The translations under genes were made by a program, and so were the position numbers. The notes under the pieces were generated by a model that had not been told where the DNA came from, did no database searches, and saw nothing but the letters and a program-made list of their open reading frames with translations. A stretch of 64,000 nt of DNA, taken from contig JAKZAN010000355.1 of NCBI GenBank assembly GCA_023053545.1, positions 19,345 through 83,344 on the forward strand, given 5' to 3'. Of the stretch, positions 46,039-54,883 are shown piece by piece; within the stretch, counting starts at the first letter, position 1, and each line of letters starts with the position of its first letter. The DNA comes from Lepidurus packardi (lineage: Eukaryota; Arthropoda; Branchiopoda; Notostraca; Triopsidae).

Positions 46039-46786
46039 TACGGCTGAATTCTTCGACGTTCAGCCGATTGTTAGCGATCCGCTGCGCGACGAACTCGTTT
46101 CGATGATCCGCTCGCGGGATGCGGCCACGCCCCGGCATCTACAGGTGGAACTAGGTCCAAGTGACGTGTCTCATCCGTGCCATCGTCGGATGGCCTACGG
46201 CATCATGGCTGAGCCGGGTGGCAACCCTTCCTTCGATCCCCTGCCTTCGATCATCGGGACGGCAGTGCATCACTGGCTCGAAAGCGCCGCCCAGCACGCC
46301 AACGAGGTCCTGGGCCGGGAGCGGTGGCTGACTGAAACACGGGTTGAGGTTGCGCCTGGCCTCTCCGGATCGTGCGACCTGTTCGACACTGATACCGGGA
46401 CGGTCATCGACTGGAAGGTTGTCGGCACGCCCCGGTTGGCGAAGTACCGGAAGGATCCTGGTCCGCTCTACAAGTCCCAGGTTCACCTGTACGGGCGTGG
46501 GTTCCAGAATGCCGGCCACCAGGTGAATCGCGTTGCGATTGCGTTCGTGCCCCGCGGCGCGACGCTGCACAGCCTGCATGTCTGGTCGGCCGACTACGAC
46601 CCGAAGGTCACTGACGATGTTCTGACCCGTCGCGAGCAGGTGATCTGTCTGCTCAACGACTTCCGTATCGAGGACAACCCTGATCGGTACAGCTGGTTCC
46701 CGGTTGAACCGCTCGACTGCGTGTTCTGCCCCTGGTACTCGACCGACCCGTCCGGCCCGTTGCAGTGCAAAGGCGACGGATCATGA
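46031..46786 (+). CDS. Cas4-like PD-(D/E)XK exonuclease
   Basis: 251 residues from ATG 46031. Cys at PSDVSHPCHRRMAYGIM, nuclease strands LSGSCDLFDTDTGTVIDWKV (D...D-x-K), YKSQVHLYG (motif with Q), and a C-terminal CVFCPWYSTDPSGPLQCKG Cys cluster: the four-cysteine Fe-S layout of Cas4/AddB-type RecB nucleases. It probably resects DNA ends in replication/recombination. Sits with the ssDNA-binding protein and PrimPol genes. Confidence 0.82.
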   Translation: MSDTAEFFDVQPIVSDPLRDELVSMIRSRDAATPRHLQVELGPSDVSHPCHRRMAYGIMAEPGGNPSFDPLPSIIGTAVHHWLESAAQHANEVLGRERWLTETRVEVAPGLSGSCDLFDTDTGTVIDWKVVGTPRLAKYRKDPGPLYKSQVHLYGRGFQNAGHQVNRVAIAFVPRGATLHSLHVWSADYDPKVTDDVLTRREQVICLLNDFRIEDNPDRYSWFPVEPLDCVFCPWYSTDPSGPLQCKGDGS

Positions 46787-46962
46787 TCCGCAGCTTCAAG
46801 TGCGCCGTCTGCGGGCTGGGATTCAGCACCGACACGTCGGAGGTTGACATAAATCGGGAGTTCCTCAATTCCGGCATTATCAGCGACGCAACGCTGGTAA
46901 GTGCCTGCGACGACTGCTATGCACTCGTCATGAAAACTTCTCGCGGCGGCGACCGCGAGTAG
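46783..46962 (+). CDS. zinc-ribbon microprotein
   Basis: 59 residues from ATG 46783 (ATGA overlap): IRSFKCAVCGLGFSTDTSEV ... VSACDDCYALVMK, a CxxC...CxxC ribbon. Likely a small nucleic-acid or protein-binding factor of the replication operon. Confidence 0.65.
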   Translation: MIRSFKCAVCGLGFSTDTSEVDINREFLNSGIISDATLVSACDDCYALVMKTSRGGDRE

Positions 46963-47023
46963 GTGTTGCGTTTCGCAACACAGCCACCACAACAAATCAC
47001 AACTCAAAGATTGGAAATCAACA

Positions 47024-47590
47024 ATGTCACTTGGTGGATTCTTCGGCGGCGGCAAAGGCATCACCTGGCCGGATCAGCCCCCGAAATCAATCACTGGAAC
47101 GATCACCGTCGTGCACCCACCGGAGCCGGTGAACGACCCCAAGACGGGTCTGCCCACCGACCGCAAGCAGGTCAGGATCGAACTCGAAACCACGGAGCGC
47201 GACTCCGACCAGCAGTTCGACGACGGCGCACGGACGCTGTACGTCAAGTCGTACATGCGGAGTGCTATCGGCGATGCCCTGCGTCGGGCCGGTGCCAAGG
47301 AGCCAGAAGTCGGTGGCACGCTCACGGTGACGTTCGTCAGGACCGAACCGGCTGACCGGCCGGGGCTATCCCCGTCCAAGCACTTCGAGGCAGTGTACGC
47401 ACCGCCGTCCAAGGGGGTTGCCGAGCACTTCGGTACTACGGCAGCACCGGCAGCACCGGCAGTTCCGACTCCGACTGCCGCTGCCCCAGTGAAGCCAGCG
47501 GCGATCTCGGATGCCGCCTGGGCTTCGATGGACGACGCAACAAAGGCAACCGTGTCCGCCACGATGACGGCTGCAACGGCGCCCTTCTGA
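47024..47590 (+). CDS. ssDNA-binding protein-like
   Basis: 188 residues. N-terminal SLGGFFGGGKGITWPDQPPK, then an OB-like beta domain (SITGTITVVHPPEPV; KQVRIELETTERD; ARTLYVKSYMRSAIGDALRR; VGGTLTVTFVRTEP) and an Ala/Pro-rich flexible tail ending in a hydrophobic residue, as in SSBs. In mycobacteriophages this gene commonly follows the Cas4-like nuclease. A palindrome copy (46965) lies upstream. Confidence 0.7.
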   Translation: MSLGGFFGGGKGITWPDQPPKSITGTITVVHPPEPVNDPKTGLPTDRKQVRIELETTERDSDQQFDDGARTLYVKSYMRSAIGDALRRAGAKEPEVGGTLTVTFVRTEPADRPGLSPSKHFEAVYAPPSKGVAEHFGTTAAPAAPAVPTPTAAAPVKPAAISDAAWASMDDATKATVSATMTAATAPF

Positions 47591-47597
47591 GAACGTG

Positions 47598-47632
47598 CCC
47601 AACCGGCAGTGGTGATCCCATTGCCGGTTGGG
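47598..47632 (+). promoter_or_regulatory. hairpin at the ribosome site of the next gene
   Basis: 11-bp perfect stem CCCAACCGGCA/TGCCGGTTGGG with a 13-base loop directly before the start of the 47641 gene; may reduce its translation or end part of the upstream transcript. Confidence 0.5.
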
Positions 47633-47640
47633 TGCCCCTC

Positions 47641-48000
47641 ATGTTTATGGACGAAACCAAAATGAAAAAAGTTACCTTTGGTACAGGTCTGCCTCGCGGC
47701 GCGTGCGCTACTTTCACTCACGAGGGACAGTTATGGTTCGCCTATCCGAAGGACAAGATTCAAAGCCTGGGGGCTGTCATGGACCGGATGGTCTGGACTG
47801 TCGACCGACTCCGCACAGGACTGATCGACTGGATTAACCGGCATCCCGAGGATGCCAACCGGGTTGCGCTGCTGCTCGGCAGCGTTGCCACGACACAACA
47901 ACTTGCCCTCGCTAAAGCGGAGGCATGGACGAAGGGGAAACGAACGGTCAATGAGGATTCCACTCCGGACACGCCGGAAGACAGTGCCACCGACACCTGA
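47641..48000 (+). CDS. hypothetical protein
   Basis: 119 residues from ATG 47641 (GTG 47632 and ATG 47647 possible). KMKKVTFGTGLPRGACATFT, GAVMDRMVWTVDRLRTGLID, LLLGSVATTQQLALAKAEAW. Mixed alpha/beta; no family recognised. Between SSB-like and PrimPol genes. Confidence 0.6.
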   Translation: MFMDETKMKKVTFGTGLPRGACATFTHEGQLWFAYPKDKIQSLGAVMDRMVWTVDRLRTGLIDWINRHPEDANRVALLLGSVATTQQLALAKAEAWTKGKRTVNEDSTPDTPEDSATDT

Positions 48001-48178
48001 AAGTGTCATCTCTGCGGTGATGCAGAAGACCTACAGCATTTACCCGGCCCGCATGATGCCCAACGCCGTGATCCGTTCACTCACTGACGCCGGGTTCGTG
48101 ATCATGTCCGAAGATGAAATCCAAGCCGAAATCGTCCTCGCCTTCCAGGCCGGCGTGGAGAACGGGCGTGACAGGTGA
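47951..48178 (+). CDS. small helical protein
   Basis: 75 residues from ATG 47951, overlapping the previous gene by 50 bases; a start near 48020 (MQKTYSIYPARMMPNAVIRS) is possible. C-terminus DEIQAEIVLAFQAGVENGRD. TGATG coupling to the PrimPol gene. Unknown. Confidence 0.55.
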   Translation: MRIPLRTRRKTVPPTPESVISAVMQKTYSIYPARMMPNAVIRSLTDAGFVIMSEDEIQAEIVLAFQAGVENGRDR

Positions 48179-50535
48179 TGCTTCCCGACACCTCAAGCGT
48201 CGGCTACGCTACCGCCGCCGAAACGTACTGGAATAAGGGCTGGCGTGGGGTACTCCCCCTGAACCGGGCCGCCAAGTGGCCGCCGCCGAAAGGCTTCACC
48301 GGCTACGACGGTGGCGATCCTTCCTACGCTGACATCCTCCAGTGGAGCGATTTGTACCCTGACGGCAACCTATGCCTGCGCCTGCCTGATGGCGTTATCG
48401 GCGTGGACGTCGACGCCTACGGGGCCAAGACCGGTGCAAAGGCTTTCGCCGAAGCGGTGAAGCGCTGGGGTCCGCTGCCTGACGGGCCGCAATCGTCCAG
48501 CCGGGATGGCGATCTTATTTCCGGGTTGCGGTTGTTCCGTGTGCCGCCGAAAACGCTGCTGGAAACAGTCATCGTGTTCCCTGAGATGTCCATCGGGGAT
48601 ATCGAGATCATCCAAAGGCACCACCGCTATGTGGTGTGCTGGCCGTCGGTTCACCCTGAGGGCCGTGACTACTGGTGGCGCAACTCTGCCGGTCAGACCC
48701 TGGGCATCCCCGAGTTGGACGACATCCCCTGGCTGCCGCAGCGGTGGATAGACGGGTTGAAGCTGACACCGAAATCGTTGGACGTAACCACCGGGTACGA
48801 CACCCGTCAGGCGCTCACTGCCGGGGAGCCGTCGCAGCTGGTGCAGTCGAGGCTCGCTATGGCGATCAAGGAGATGAACTTGCCGGGGATGTCCCGGCAT
48901 GACACCTGCCTCCGTCATGTCATGGCAATCCTACGGTTGGGTGCGGAGGGGCAGCCGGGCGTTGAGGCGGCGCTGTCGCTCTTGCGCGAGGTCTTCATTG
49001 CCGTACTAGCCGACCCCTCGCGGGGCGACTCACGGCCCCGCAACATCGCCTACTCCGAGTTCAACCGCATGATCAGCAACGACAACGTGACGCGAGAGCT
49101 TTCCCAGCCGGGGATCATGGACTGGTTCCGGCAGGTATTGGAGAGTGGCGGCGACCCCAGCGCCCAATTCGCCAACGTCGCCTCTGGGGGAGAGGCAGTT
49201 GCCTCGGGGAGGGAGGCAGGGGCTGATAGCAATGAGGTCGCCGCCGATGTGGATGATACAGATACAGAGCCGCCGACACCTAGCCCGCTGGGCGAACTTG
49301 AGACGATCGAACAGGATTTCTGGACGACGCGGGAGTCGCACCAGGTCATCTACGAGGCAGCCTTGGCTCGGATGGCCGCGCCGTGGGCGGTGTTCGCCGC
49401 CTGTGTCGCTCGGGTTCTTGCGCTGGTGCCGCCGACCATGACCTTGCCGCCCATCATCGGTGGGAGGGGATCGTTGAACTGGTTCGGCGTGGTGGTCGCG
49501 CAGTCCGGCGGTGGCAAGGGTACTGCGATGGCTGTCGCTTCCGAGTTGGTCACCGGGGATGTCGATGTCAGGCCGATCGGGTCAGGCGAGGGGATGATTG
49601 AGTGCTACAACCGTCGGGGTGATGACCCGCAGGCGTATGTCACCTCGCTGATGTTCGACGTTCCTGAAATCGACACGATCGCTGTGATGGGCGACAGGTC
49701 CGGCCAGACCACGTCGGTTGTTCTCCGTAACGGCTTCTCCGGGGAGCGGCTGGGGTTCGCTTACCGTGGCAGGTCCACTGCGCCGGTGGAGGCGCACACC
49801 TACCGGATGACGATGATTGTGGGTGCCCAGCCGTCACGCGCCGGGGCGCTGTTGGAGGACACAGGCGGCGGTACCTTGCAGCGGCTCATGTGGTTTCCCG
49901 GCATGGACCGTCGCGTGGTTGCCGATCCAACGCCGTATCCGGTGGACGGCCTGGGGCTGTATCGCACCCTGAACGGCATGTTCCCTCGCAGGGTGGAACT
50001 GCTCAACGCTGTCGGAGCCATTCCGGTTCCGCCGGAGGTAGAGACGGAGATACGCGAAGCGCGGGCTGCGTTCATGCGTAATCAGATCGAAGAGTCCCGA
50101 GGGCACGCGTTGTTCTCTCGGGAGAAGGTGGCGTTCGCGTTGGCGTATCTGGATGGGCGCACCGAGATCAACTTGGAGGACTGGCGTCTCGCCACGATCG
50201 TCAGCACCGTGTCTGACTGGACGTTGAAGCGGGTTGACGAGGTCTACCAGGAGTCACGTCTGAATGAGTTCAGGGACCGAGGGGTACTGAAAGGCGCGGA
50301 GTACGCCGCCGCGGAGCGGAGCAAGGCCAACGAGCAGGTCAAAGCTGCTGATCGGGTGTTGCGGAACATTATCAAGAAGGTTCAGAACGCTGGACCGTTC
50401 GGGATTAAAGACACCGATCTTGTTCAGTCGGTTCATTCTCGGGACCGCCCACTGGCAAGGGGCGCGCTTGACTACGCGGTGAGCATGGGCTACCTCGTCA
50501 TGGACGAGGAAACAAAGTTCTGGACTAGGCCTTGA
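48178..50535 (+). CDS. PrimPol-helicase (bifunctional primase/polymerase plus AAA-type helicase)
   Basis: 785 residues from ATG 48178 (GTG 48175 possible). N-terminal prim-pol domain: AETYWNKGWRGVLPLNRAAK, LPDGVIGVDVDAYGAKTGAK (D-x-D metal ligands), SSSRDGDLISGLRLFRVP, GDIEIIQRHHRYVVCWPS. Middle acidic linker. C-terminal helicase/DUF3987-type domain: Walker A VVVAQSGGGKGTAMAV, Walker B VTSLMFDVPEIDTIAV. Expected to prime and unwind DNA at the phage origin; it is the only replication initiator seen. Confidence 0.82.
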   Translation: MLPDTSSVGYATAAETYWNKGWRGVLPLNRAAKWPPPKGFTGYDGGDPSYADILQWSDLYPDGNLCLRLPDGVIGVDVDAYGAKTGAKAFAEAVKRWGPLPDGPQSSSRDGDLISGLRLFRVPPKTLLETVIVFPEMSIGDIEIIQRHHRYVVCWPSVHPEGRDYWWRNSAGQTLGIPELDDIPWLPQRWIDGLKLTPKSLDVTTGYDTRQALTAGEPSQLVQSRLAMAIKEMNLPGMSRHDTCLRHVMAILRLGAEGQPGVEAALSLLREVFIAVLADPSRGDSRPRNIAYSEFNRMISNDNVTRELSQPGIMDWFRQVLESGGDPSAQFANVASGGEAVASGREAGADSNEVAADVDDTDTEPPTPSPLGELETIEQDFWTTRESHQVIYEAALARMAAPWAVFAACVARVLALVPPTMTLPPIIGGRGSLNWFGVVVAQSGGGKGTAMAVASELVTGDVDVRPIGSGEGMIECYNRRGDDPQAYVTSLMFDVPEIDTIAVMGDRSGQTTSVVLRNGFSGERLGFAYRGRSTAPVEAHTYRMTMIVGAQPSRAGALLEDTGGGTLQRLMWFPGMDRRVVADPTPYPVDGLGLYRTLNGMFPRRVELLNAVGAIPVPPEVETEIREARAAFMRNQIEESRGHALFSREKVAFALAYLDGRTEINLEDWRLATIVSTVSDWTLKRVDEVYQESRLNEFRDRGVLKGAEYAAAERSKANEQVKAADRVLRNIIKKVQNAGPFGIKDTDLVQSVHSRDRPLARGALDYAVSMGYLVMDEETKFWTRP

Positions 50536-50839
50536 CCAGGGTTTTGCGAAGCATGACACGGGCAGCGCGCCGGTGCACAGCTTCTCGCTGTGTTTTCCAG
50601 GGGAGCCATACGCCGGCGTAGAAGCCGCCCACGGCCTCCGTCAGGGCGAAGTGGGCGCACGACATCAGCAGCGGGCACTCGGCGCAGATTGCAGACATCT
50701 CGTCGAGTGCCCGCTGCGTCGGTTTGTAATCATCCGTCCACGGCAAGTGTTGCGCTTTGCAACACTTGGCGTCATCCCATCTATTACTTGCCACGGCATC
50801 ATCATAATCGGTGGCATCCTTTGACATCTTTAGCGCCAT
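50525..50839 (-). CDS. whiB-like: WhiB-like Fe-S transcription factor
   Basis: 104 residues, leftward in a rightward operon. Four-Cys cluster: RWDDAKC ... ICAECPLLMSCAHFALTEAV, then GGFYAGVWLPWKTQRE, the G(V/I)W turn and basic C-terminus of WhiB proteins. WhiB proteins bind the sigma factor SigA and alter transcription. The first Cys pair is encoded by a palindrome (50749-50763), as KCCKAQ. Start ATG 50839; ATG 50827 also possible. Confidence 0.8.
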   Translation of the reverse strand: MALKMSKDATDYDDAVASNRWDDAKCCKAQHLPWTDDYKPTQRALDEMSAICAECPLLMSCAHFALTEAVGGFYAGVWLPWKTQREAVHRRAARVMLRKTLVKA

Positions 50840-50857
50840 GCCGCTAATTTTGATGTC

Positions 50858-51298
50858 GTGGACAATAAGGTGGTGGCTAGTTTGATCGCGAAAGGCTTAC
50901 GAGAAGGACTCACGACGCCCGGCAAGCCGAACGCCGCCAAGATCCTCCTGCCACAGTTTCGAACTGCCGGTATGCCGAAAGAGATGGCTGAACTCGCTGA
51001 CGAAACAGCTACCCTTCTAGGCGAGGCCATTGCTGGCCTCATCGAAGCCGAGGGCGGGGTTGAGATGATCGCCAAAGAGGACATCGCTCAGCTGCGGGAA
51101 GATGCGCGCAGCATCGAACAGGATGAGTCCGCGAGGCGGGTCATTCCGATTCACTGCCGGTGCGACAAAGACCGTTCCCGGCCGATGGCTGTCATCACTG
51201 TCACCGGTTCGCCAGCCATCATTATTGACGGAAAACAGCTGATCGGAAACCTAACCAAGCTTTCCCCGGAATGCCCGCACGAAAGAATAGTTCCTTGA
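50858..51298 (+). CDS. hypothetical protein
   Basis: 146 residues from GTG 50858. N-terminal helical half (VVASLIAKGLREGLTTPGKP; EMAELADETATLLGEAIAGL) and beta C-terminus (IPIHCRCDKDRSRPMAVITV; PAIIIDGKQLIGNLTKLSPE). First gene of the late rightward run. No family recognised. Confidence 0.6.
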   Translation: MDNKVVASLIAKGLREGLTTPGKPNAAKILLPQFRTAGMPKEMAELADETATLLGEAIAGLIEAEGGVEMIAKEDIAQLREDARSIEQDESARRVIPIHCRCDKDRSRPMAVITVTGSPAIIIDGKQLIGNLTKLSPECPHERIVP

Positions 51299-51546
51299 AC
51301 GCCCGTATTTGCTTGACAGTTGATGGATCTATTGTCTTCGATGGCACCCTTGATGAGTGGAAGTTCACCCCGCCCGATTACTTCAAGGACGCGATCAAGA
51401 AAGATGCCAAGCCAGAGCCGTGGCTTAAGGCCATCATGATTGTCATGGCCGATGCAGCGTTAACGGGTAGCAGTGTCAGCATTGACGCGATGACGGGAGA
51501 ATCCAGTTGGTCGATAAAGGTGCTGGATCACGGGCGCAGTCCATGA
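51271..51546 (+). CDS. hypothetical protein
   Basis: 91 residues from ATG 51271; TTG 51295, overlapping the previous stop, is an alternative. ICLTVDGSIVFDGTLDEWKF and PWLKAIMIVMADAALTGSSV. ATGA overlap with the HNH gene. Unknown function. Confidence 0.55.
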   Translation: MPARKNSSLNARICLTVDGSIVFDGTLDEWKFTPPDYFKDAIKKDAKPEPWLKAIMIVMADAALTGSSVSIDAMTGESSWSIKVLDHGRSP

Positions 51547-51869
51547 GGCGCGGGCGCCCCTACCGTCGTGGGCAACTCACCAGCTATCGCTGGCAGAAGT
51601 TGCGCCTCAGGGTTATCAAGGAAGAGCCGCTGTGTACGTTGCGGCTGTCTTGCTGTACCCGGTGGTCAACTACGGCTGACCACATCATTCCTGTCAGTCA
51701 CCGGCCCGACCTTAAGTACATGCGCGGTAATCTGCGCGGCAGTTGCCAGCCGTGCAATATGCGCCGGAAGGCACGGCCGCTGTCGGAGGTTCGTGCCGAG
51801 GATGATTTGTTGCGGAAGCCTGCGCCTGTCGCACCGGCCGCGTTGGAGTTCTTTCAGGGGAAGGATTGA
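51543..51869 (+). CDS. HNH endonuclease adjacent to terminase
   Basis: 108 residues from ATG 51543. YRWQKLRLRVIKEEPLCTLR, ADHIIPVSHRPDLKYMRGNL, RGSCQPCNMRRKARPLSE: the HNH metal-finger motif with flanking Cys. HNH proteins next to the large terminase assist genome cleavage in several cos phages; the same role is likely here. Confidence 0.85.
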   Translation: MRRGRPYRRGQLTSYRWQKLRLRVIKEEPLCTLRLSCCTRWSTTADHIIPVSHRPDLKYMRGNLRGSCQPCNMRRKARPLSEVRAEDDLLRKPAPVAPAALEFFQGKD

Positions 51870-52114
51870 TGATGAGCGTATCGGCTGCCGCTGCCAGCGG
51901 TGATGAACTGAAGTTGTTGTATGCCATTCGTGATCGGCTGGCCGAGGCCATTGAAGATTGCCCAATGCGTGACCTGTCTCCGCTGACCAGACGTTTACAG
52001 GACACGGTCAAGGAAATCCGCGATCTGGAAGAGCGGCAGAAGAAGGAAGGTGGTGAGTCCAATGGCATCGGGAAAGCGGCCCGCGAAAGTTGGAACCCCG
52101 CCGACGATCTCTGA
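51869..52114 (+). CDS. small helical protein, candidate terminase small subunit
   Basis: 81 residues from ATG 51869 with GAAGGA upstream. GDELKLLYAIRDRLAEAIED and LSPLTRRLQDTVKEIRDLEE form two helices; C-terminus overlaps the terminase start. Its position matches that of the small terminase; the sequence alone does not prove it. Confidence 0.55.
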   Translation: MMSVSAAAASGDELKLLYAIRDRLAEAIEDCPMRDLSPLTRRLQDTVKEIRDLEERQKKEGGESNGIGKAARESWNPADDL

Positions 52115-53528
52115 GGACCGCGCTAACCGGAAGCTGTCCGAAGTAGCCAGAAAGCTAGTCATCCCTACCGGGATTACCGGTTCCTACTGGCCTGCCGTCC
52201 GTGAAACCTGCGACGAACGCCTGGGTATTTCACTGGATCGCTGGCAGGACGGTATTGCTGGATTGCTGCTGGCCCACCGTGAGGACGGCGTGATCGCCCA
52301 CACTGTTGGCGGGTTCGGCATGAGCCTGCCGAGGCAGGTCGGCAAGACTTTCACTTTGACTGCCGTGATGTTCGGCATGGCCGTGGAGTACCCCAACCTG
52401 CTGGGTATCTGGACATCTCACCACGTCAAGACGAACAGCGAATCATTCCAGGCCGTGCAGTCTTTCTGTAAGAGGGAGAAGGTCAAGCCGTTCATCAAGA
52501 AGGTGATATTGGGTTCAGGGGATGAGGCCGTCGAGTTCATCAACGGTTCAAGGATCTTGTTCGGTGCGCGTGAGCGCGGGTTCGGTCGAGGCATACCTGG
52601 CGTGGACATGCTGATGTCCGACGAGGCGCAGATTCTCTCCCAGCGCGCCATGCAGGACATGCTCGCCACCCTGAACACGTCGCGGCTCGGCCTGCATATC
52701 TATGTGGGTACGCCGCCAAAGCCGGCCGACAACTCGGAAATGTTCAACGTCCTGCGTCGCGAGGCGTGGTCTGGTGAGGCTACCGACCTGGCATGGGTGG
52801 AGTGCGGGGCCGACGAGGACGGCGACATCGACGATCCAGAGCAGTGGATGAAAGGCAACCCGTCGTGTCCACACAGGACGCCGGTTGTGTCCATCCAGCG
52901 ATTGCGCCGCCGCCTCGATGACACCGGCTTTCAGCGCGAGGCGTTGGGCATCTGGGATTCCGACGAGGCGAGCGCCTTTGACCTAGCGGCATGGAGCGAC
53001 CTCGCTGACCGTGGCGCTGAAACGCCATCAAGCGCCTCAGTTGTTATCGACATGAGTCCTGATCGTCGGCATTGTTGGATCGGTGTCGCCGGTGAAGTTG
53101 ACACCGACAGCGGGCCGCGGGTGCTTCTGATGGCTACCGAGGTCAACGCCCGCGATGCCGTTCAGCAGGTACAGAAGTTGATCGAAAATCGGACCATTGT
53201 GGAAGTGGCTATCACCGGCGGGGCTGCCCGTTCGCTTGAGCCTGCACTGGTGGAGGCAAACGTCGAATACAAGCGGCTCTCTCAGGCCGACATGGCTGCG
53301 TCCTACTCCACCATGCAGGAGGCAATCAAAAACCGGACAATATGTCATCTTGACCAGGAGGAACTGAATACCGCAATGGCAATGACCAGGACACGGTTCA
53401 TTGTGTCGGGGGAATCCGAGGTTTTCGATCGTCGCAGTTATAGCGTTGATGTGTCGCCGGCGGTGGCGTGTTCGTGTGCGTTGTACCGCTACGGGATGGC
53501 CGCGGTGCCGATGCCGTTGCTGCTATGA
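52062..53528 (+). CDS. terL: terminase large subunit
   Basis: 488 residues from ATG 52062 (GTG 52050 possible). ATPase: Walker A FGMSLPRQVGKTFTLTAV, Walker B GVDMLMSDEAQILSQ, coupling region LHIYVGTPPKPADNSEMF. Nuclease: SSASVVIDMSPDRRHCWIGV (first catalytic Asp), with later Asp residues in the RNase H fold. Packages DNA into proheads and cuts the genome. A palindrome (53533) follows the stop. Confidence 0.93.
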   Translation: MASGKRPAKVGTPPTISEDRANRKLSEVARKLVIPTGITGSYWPAVRETCDERLGISLDRWQDGIAGLLLAHREDGVIAHTVGGFGMSLPRQVGKTFTLTAVMFGMAVEYPNLLGIWTSHHVKTNSESFQAVQSFCKREKVKPFIKKVILGSGDEAVEFINGSRILFGARERGFGRGIPGVDMLMSDEAQILSQRAMQDMLATLNTSRLGLHIYVGTPPKPADNSEMFNVLRREAWSGEATDLAWVECGADEDGDIDDPEQWMKGNPSCPHRTPVVSIQRLRRRLDDTGFQREALGIWDSDEASAFDLAAWSDLADRGAETPSSASVVIDMSPDRRHCWIGVAGEVDTDSGPRVLLMATEVNARDAVQQVQKLIENRTIVEVAITGGAARSLEPALVEANVEYKRLSQADMAASYSTMQEAIKNRTICHLDQEELNTAMAMTRTRFIVSGESEVFDRRSYSVDVSPAVACSCALYRYGMAAVPMPLLL

Positions 53529-53616
53529 GGGCGTTGCAAAATGCAACACCCTACCGTTGGGGGTTGAAGCGTATGCCCAGCTTGGGCTTAATGTGACCTA
53601 GAATCTTGATAAACAA

Positions 53617-53630
53617 GGAGGTGACCCATT
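53617..53630 (+). promoter_or_regulatory. full-length Shine-Dalgarno followed by an ATT start codon
   Basis: AGGAGGTGA (53617-53625) pairs almost completely with the 16S tail. ATT lies at 53628-53630, and it is in frame with the portal; an in-frame stop (TGA) lies just before, so no ATG, GTG or TTG is available at this distance. Confidence 0.65.
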
Positions 53631-54878
53631 TCGTTCTGGACAAGACTCTTGGGAGTCAACACCGACATTATCGCTAATGGGAATCCTGATTCCTCCGTCG
53701 GAACCGGGTTCAATCCCGGCGATCCGAACATGCTTGACACGTCAGACTTCGATGAAATCCCCGAAGCCCGTGCCCTGCCCTGGGTAGCGCCCTCACCCTG
53801 GGCGGGTTACCCCGCGGAGTGGGGGAGCCCAGGTTGGCAGTCAAACGGCAATAGTTCCGCGGGGCCCATGAGCAAGGTTGTCGATGCCGCCTGGGCGGCG
53901 ATCGACTTGAACTCTTCCGTTCTGTCATCCATGCCGGTGTATCGCCTCCGAAGCGGCATTATTGCTCCGTCGCCTGACTGGATGATGAATCCCGACCCGA
54001 CTATCTACACGTCGTGGCAGGAGTTTGCCAAGCAGCTGTTCTGGGATTACCACCTGGGCGAGGCGTTCGTCTTGCCGATGGCCCACAGCGCCTCCGGTAT
54101 GCCGACCAGCTTCCGGGTCATCCCGCCTTGGCTGGTCAGTGTGGAGATGCGCGGCGGCCGCCGGGAGTACATGCTAGGTGCCACCGACGTCACCGATGAG
54201 ATTCTGCACATCCGGTATGCGTCAACGACGGACAACGCCCGCGGTGTCGGTCCGCTTGACGTTGCCGGTGCCAGGCAGGTCGCCGTTCGGTTGTTGCAGC
54301 GGTATGCCGACACCTTGGCCGAAACAGGCGGCACCCCGATGTATTGGCTCGGCCTGCAGCGCACCATCACTGAGTCGGAGGGCAGGGATCTGCTGGACCG
54401 ATGGATTGAGTCCAGGGCGAAGTACGCAGGTCAACCGGCGATCGTGTCCGGTGGGGCGACTTTGAATCAGACCAAGAGCATGAACGCGGAGGATGTGGCG
54501 CTCCTTGAGCTGACTCACTTCAACGAAGCCAGGATTGCCATCCTCCTTGGTGTCCCGCCGTTCCTGCTCGGTCTGGCATCTGGCGGTGGTGGTTCCATCA
54601 CCTACAGCAACGTCGAGTCGCTGTTCGACTTCCATGACCGGTCGAGTCTGCGTCCGAAGGCCAGCGCTGTCATGGCCGCACTTGGGCAGTGGGCATTGCC
54701 GCGAGGTGAGGTCGTGGAAATAAACCGCGACGACTACACCCGACCCGGGCTTGTCGATAGGGCGCGGGCTTACGAGATCATGATTAACAGCGGGGTGATG
54801 AAGCCCGAGGAAGCTCGTGCGATGGAACGGTTGTTCGGGTCCGCTGCGGCGACGCAACTCAGTGGAGGTTTCGATTAG
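53628..54878 (+). CDS. portal protein
   Basis: 416 residues if initiated at the ATT at 53628, giving an N-terminus of (M)SFWTRLLGVNTDI, typical of portals; the TTG at 53649 would give 409 residues but has no ribosome site. Portal signatures: WAAIDLNSSVLSSMPVYRLR, HLGEAFVLPMAHSASGMPTS, EILHIRYAST, ILLGVPPFLLGLASGGGGSI TYSN. It forms the dodecameric DNA gate at one head vertex and docks terminase. Confidence 0.88.
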   Translation: MSFWTRLLGVNTDIIANGNPDSSVGTGFNPGDPNMLDTSDFDEIPEARALPWVAPSPWAGYPAEWGSPGWQSNGNSSAGPMSKVVDAAWAAIDLNSSVLSSMPVYRLRSGIIAPSPDWMMNPDPTIYTSWQEFAKQLFWDYHLGEAFVLPMAHSASGMPTSFRVIPPWLVSVEMRGGRREYMLGATDVTDEILHIRYASTTDNARGVGPLDVAGARQVAVRLLQRYADTLAETGGTPMYWLGLQRTITESEGRDLLDRWIESRAKYAGQPAIVSGGATLNQTKSMNAEDVALLELTHFNEARIAILLGVPPFLLGLASGGGGSITYSNVESLFDFHDRSSLRPKASAVMAALGQWALPRGEVVEINRDDYTRPGLVDRARAYEIMINSGVMKPEEARAMERLFGSAAATQLSGGFD

Positions 54879-54883
54879 CAATC

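Noticed and set aside
53560-53610. Promoter before the portal (TAGAAT near 53599)
   Set aside because: No -35 at 16-18 bases; late genes are probably transcribed from upstream.
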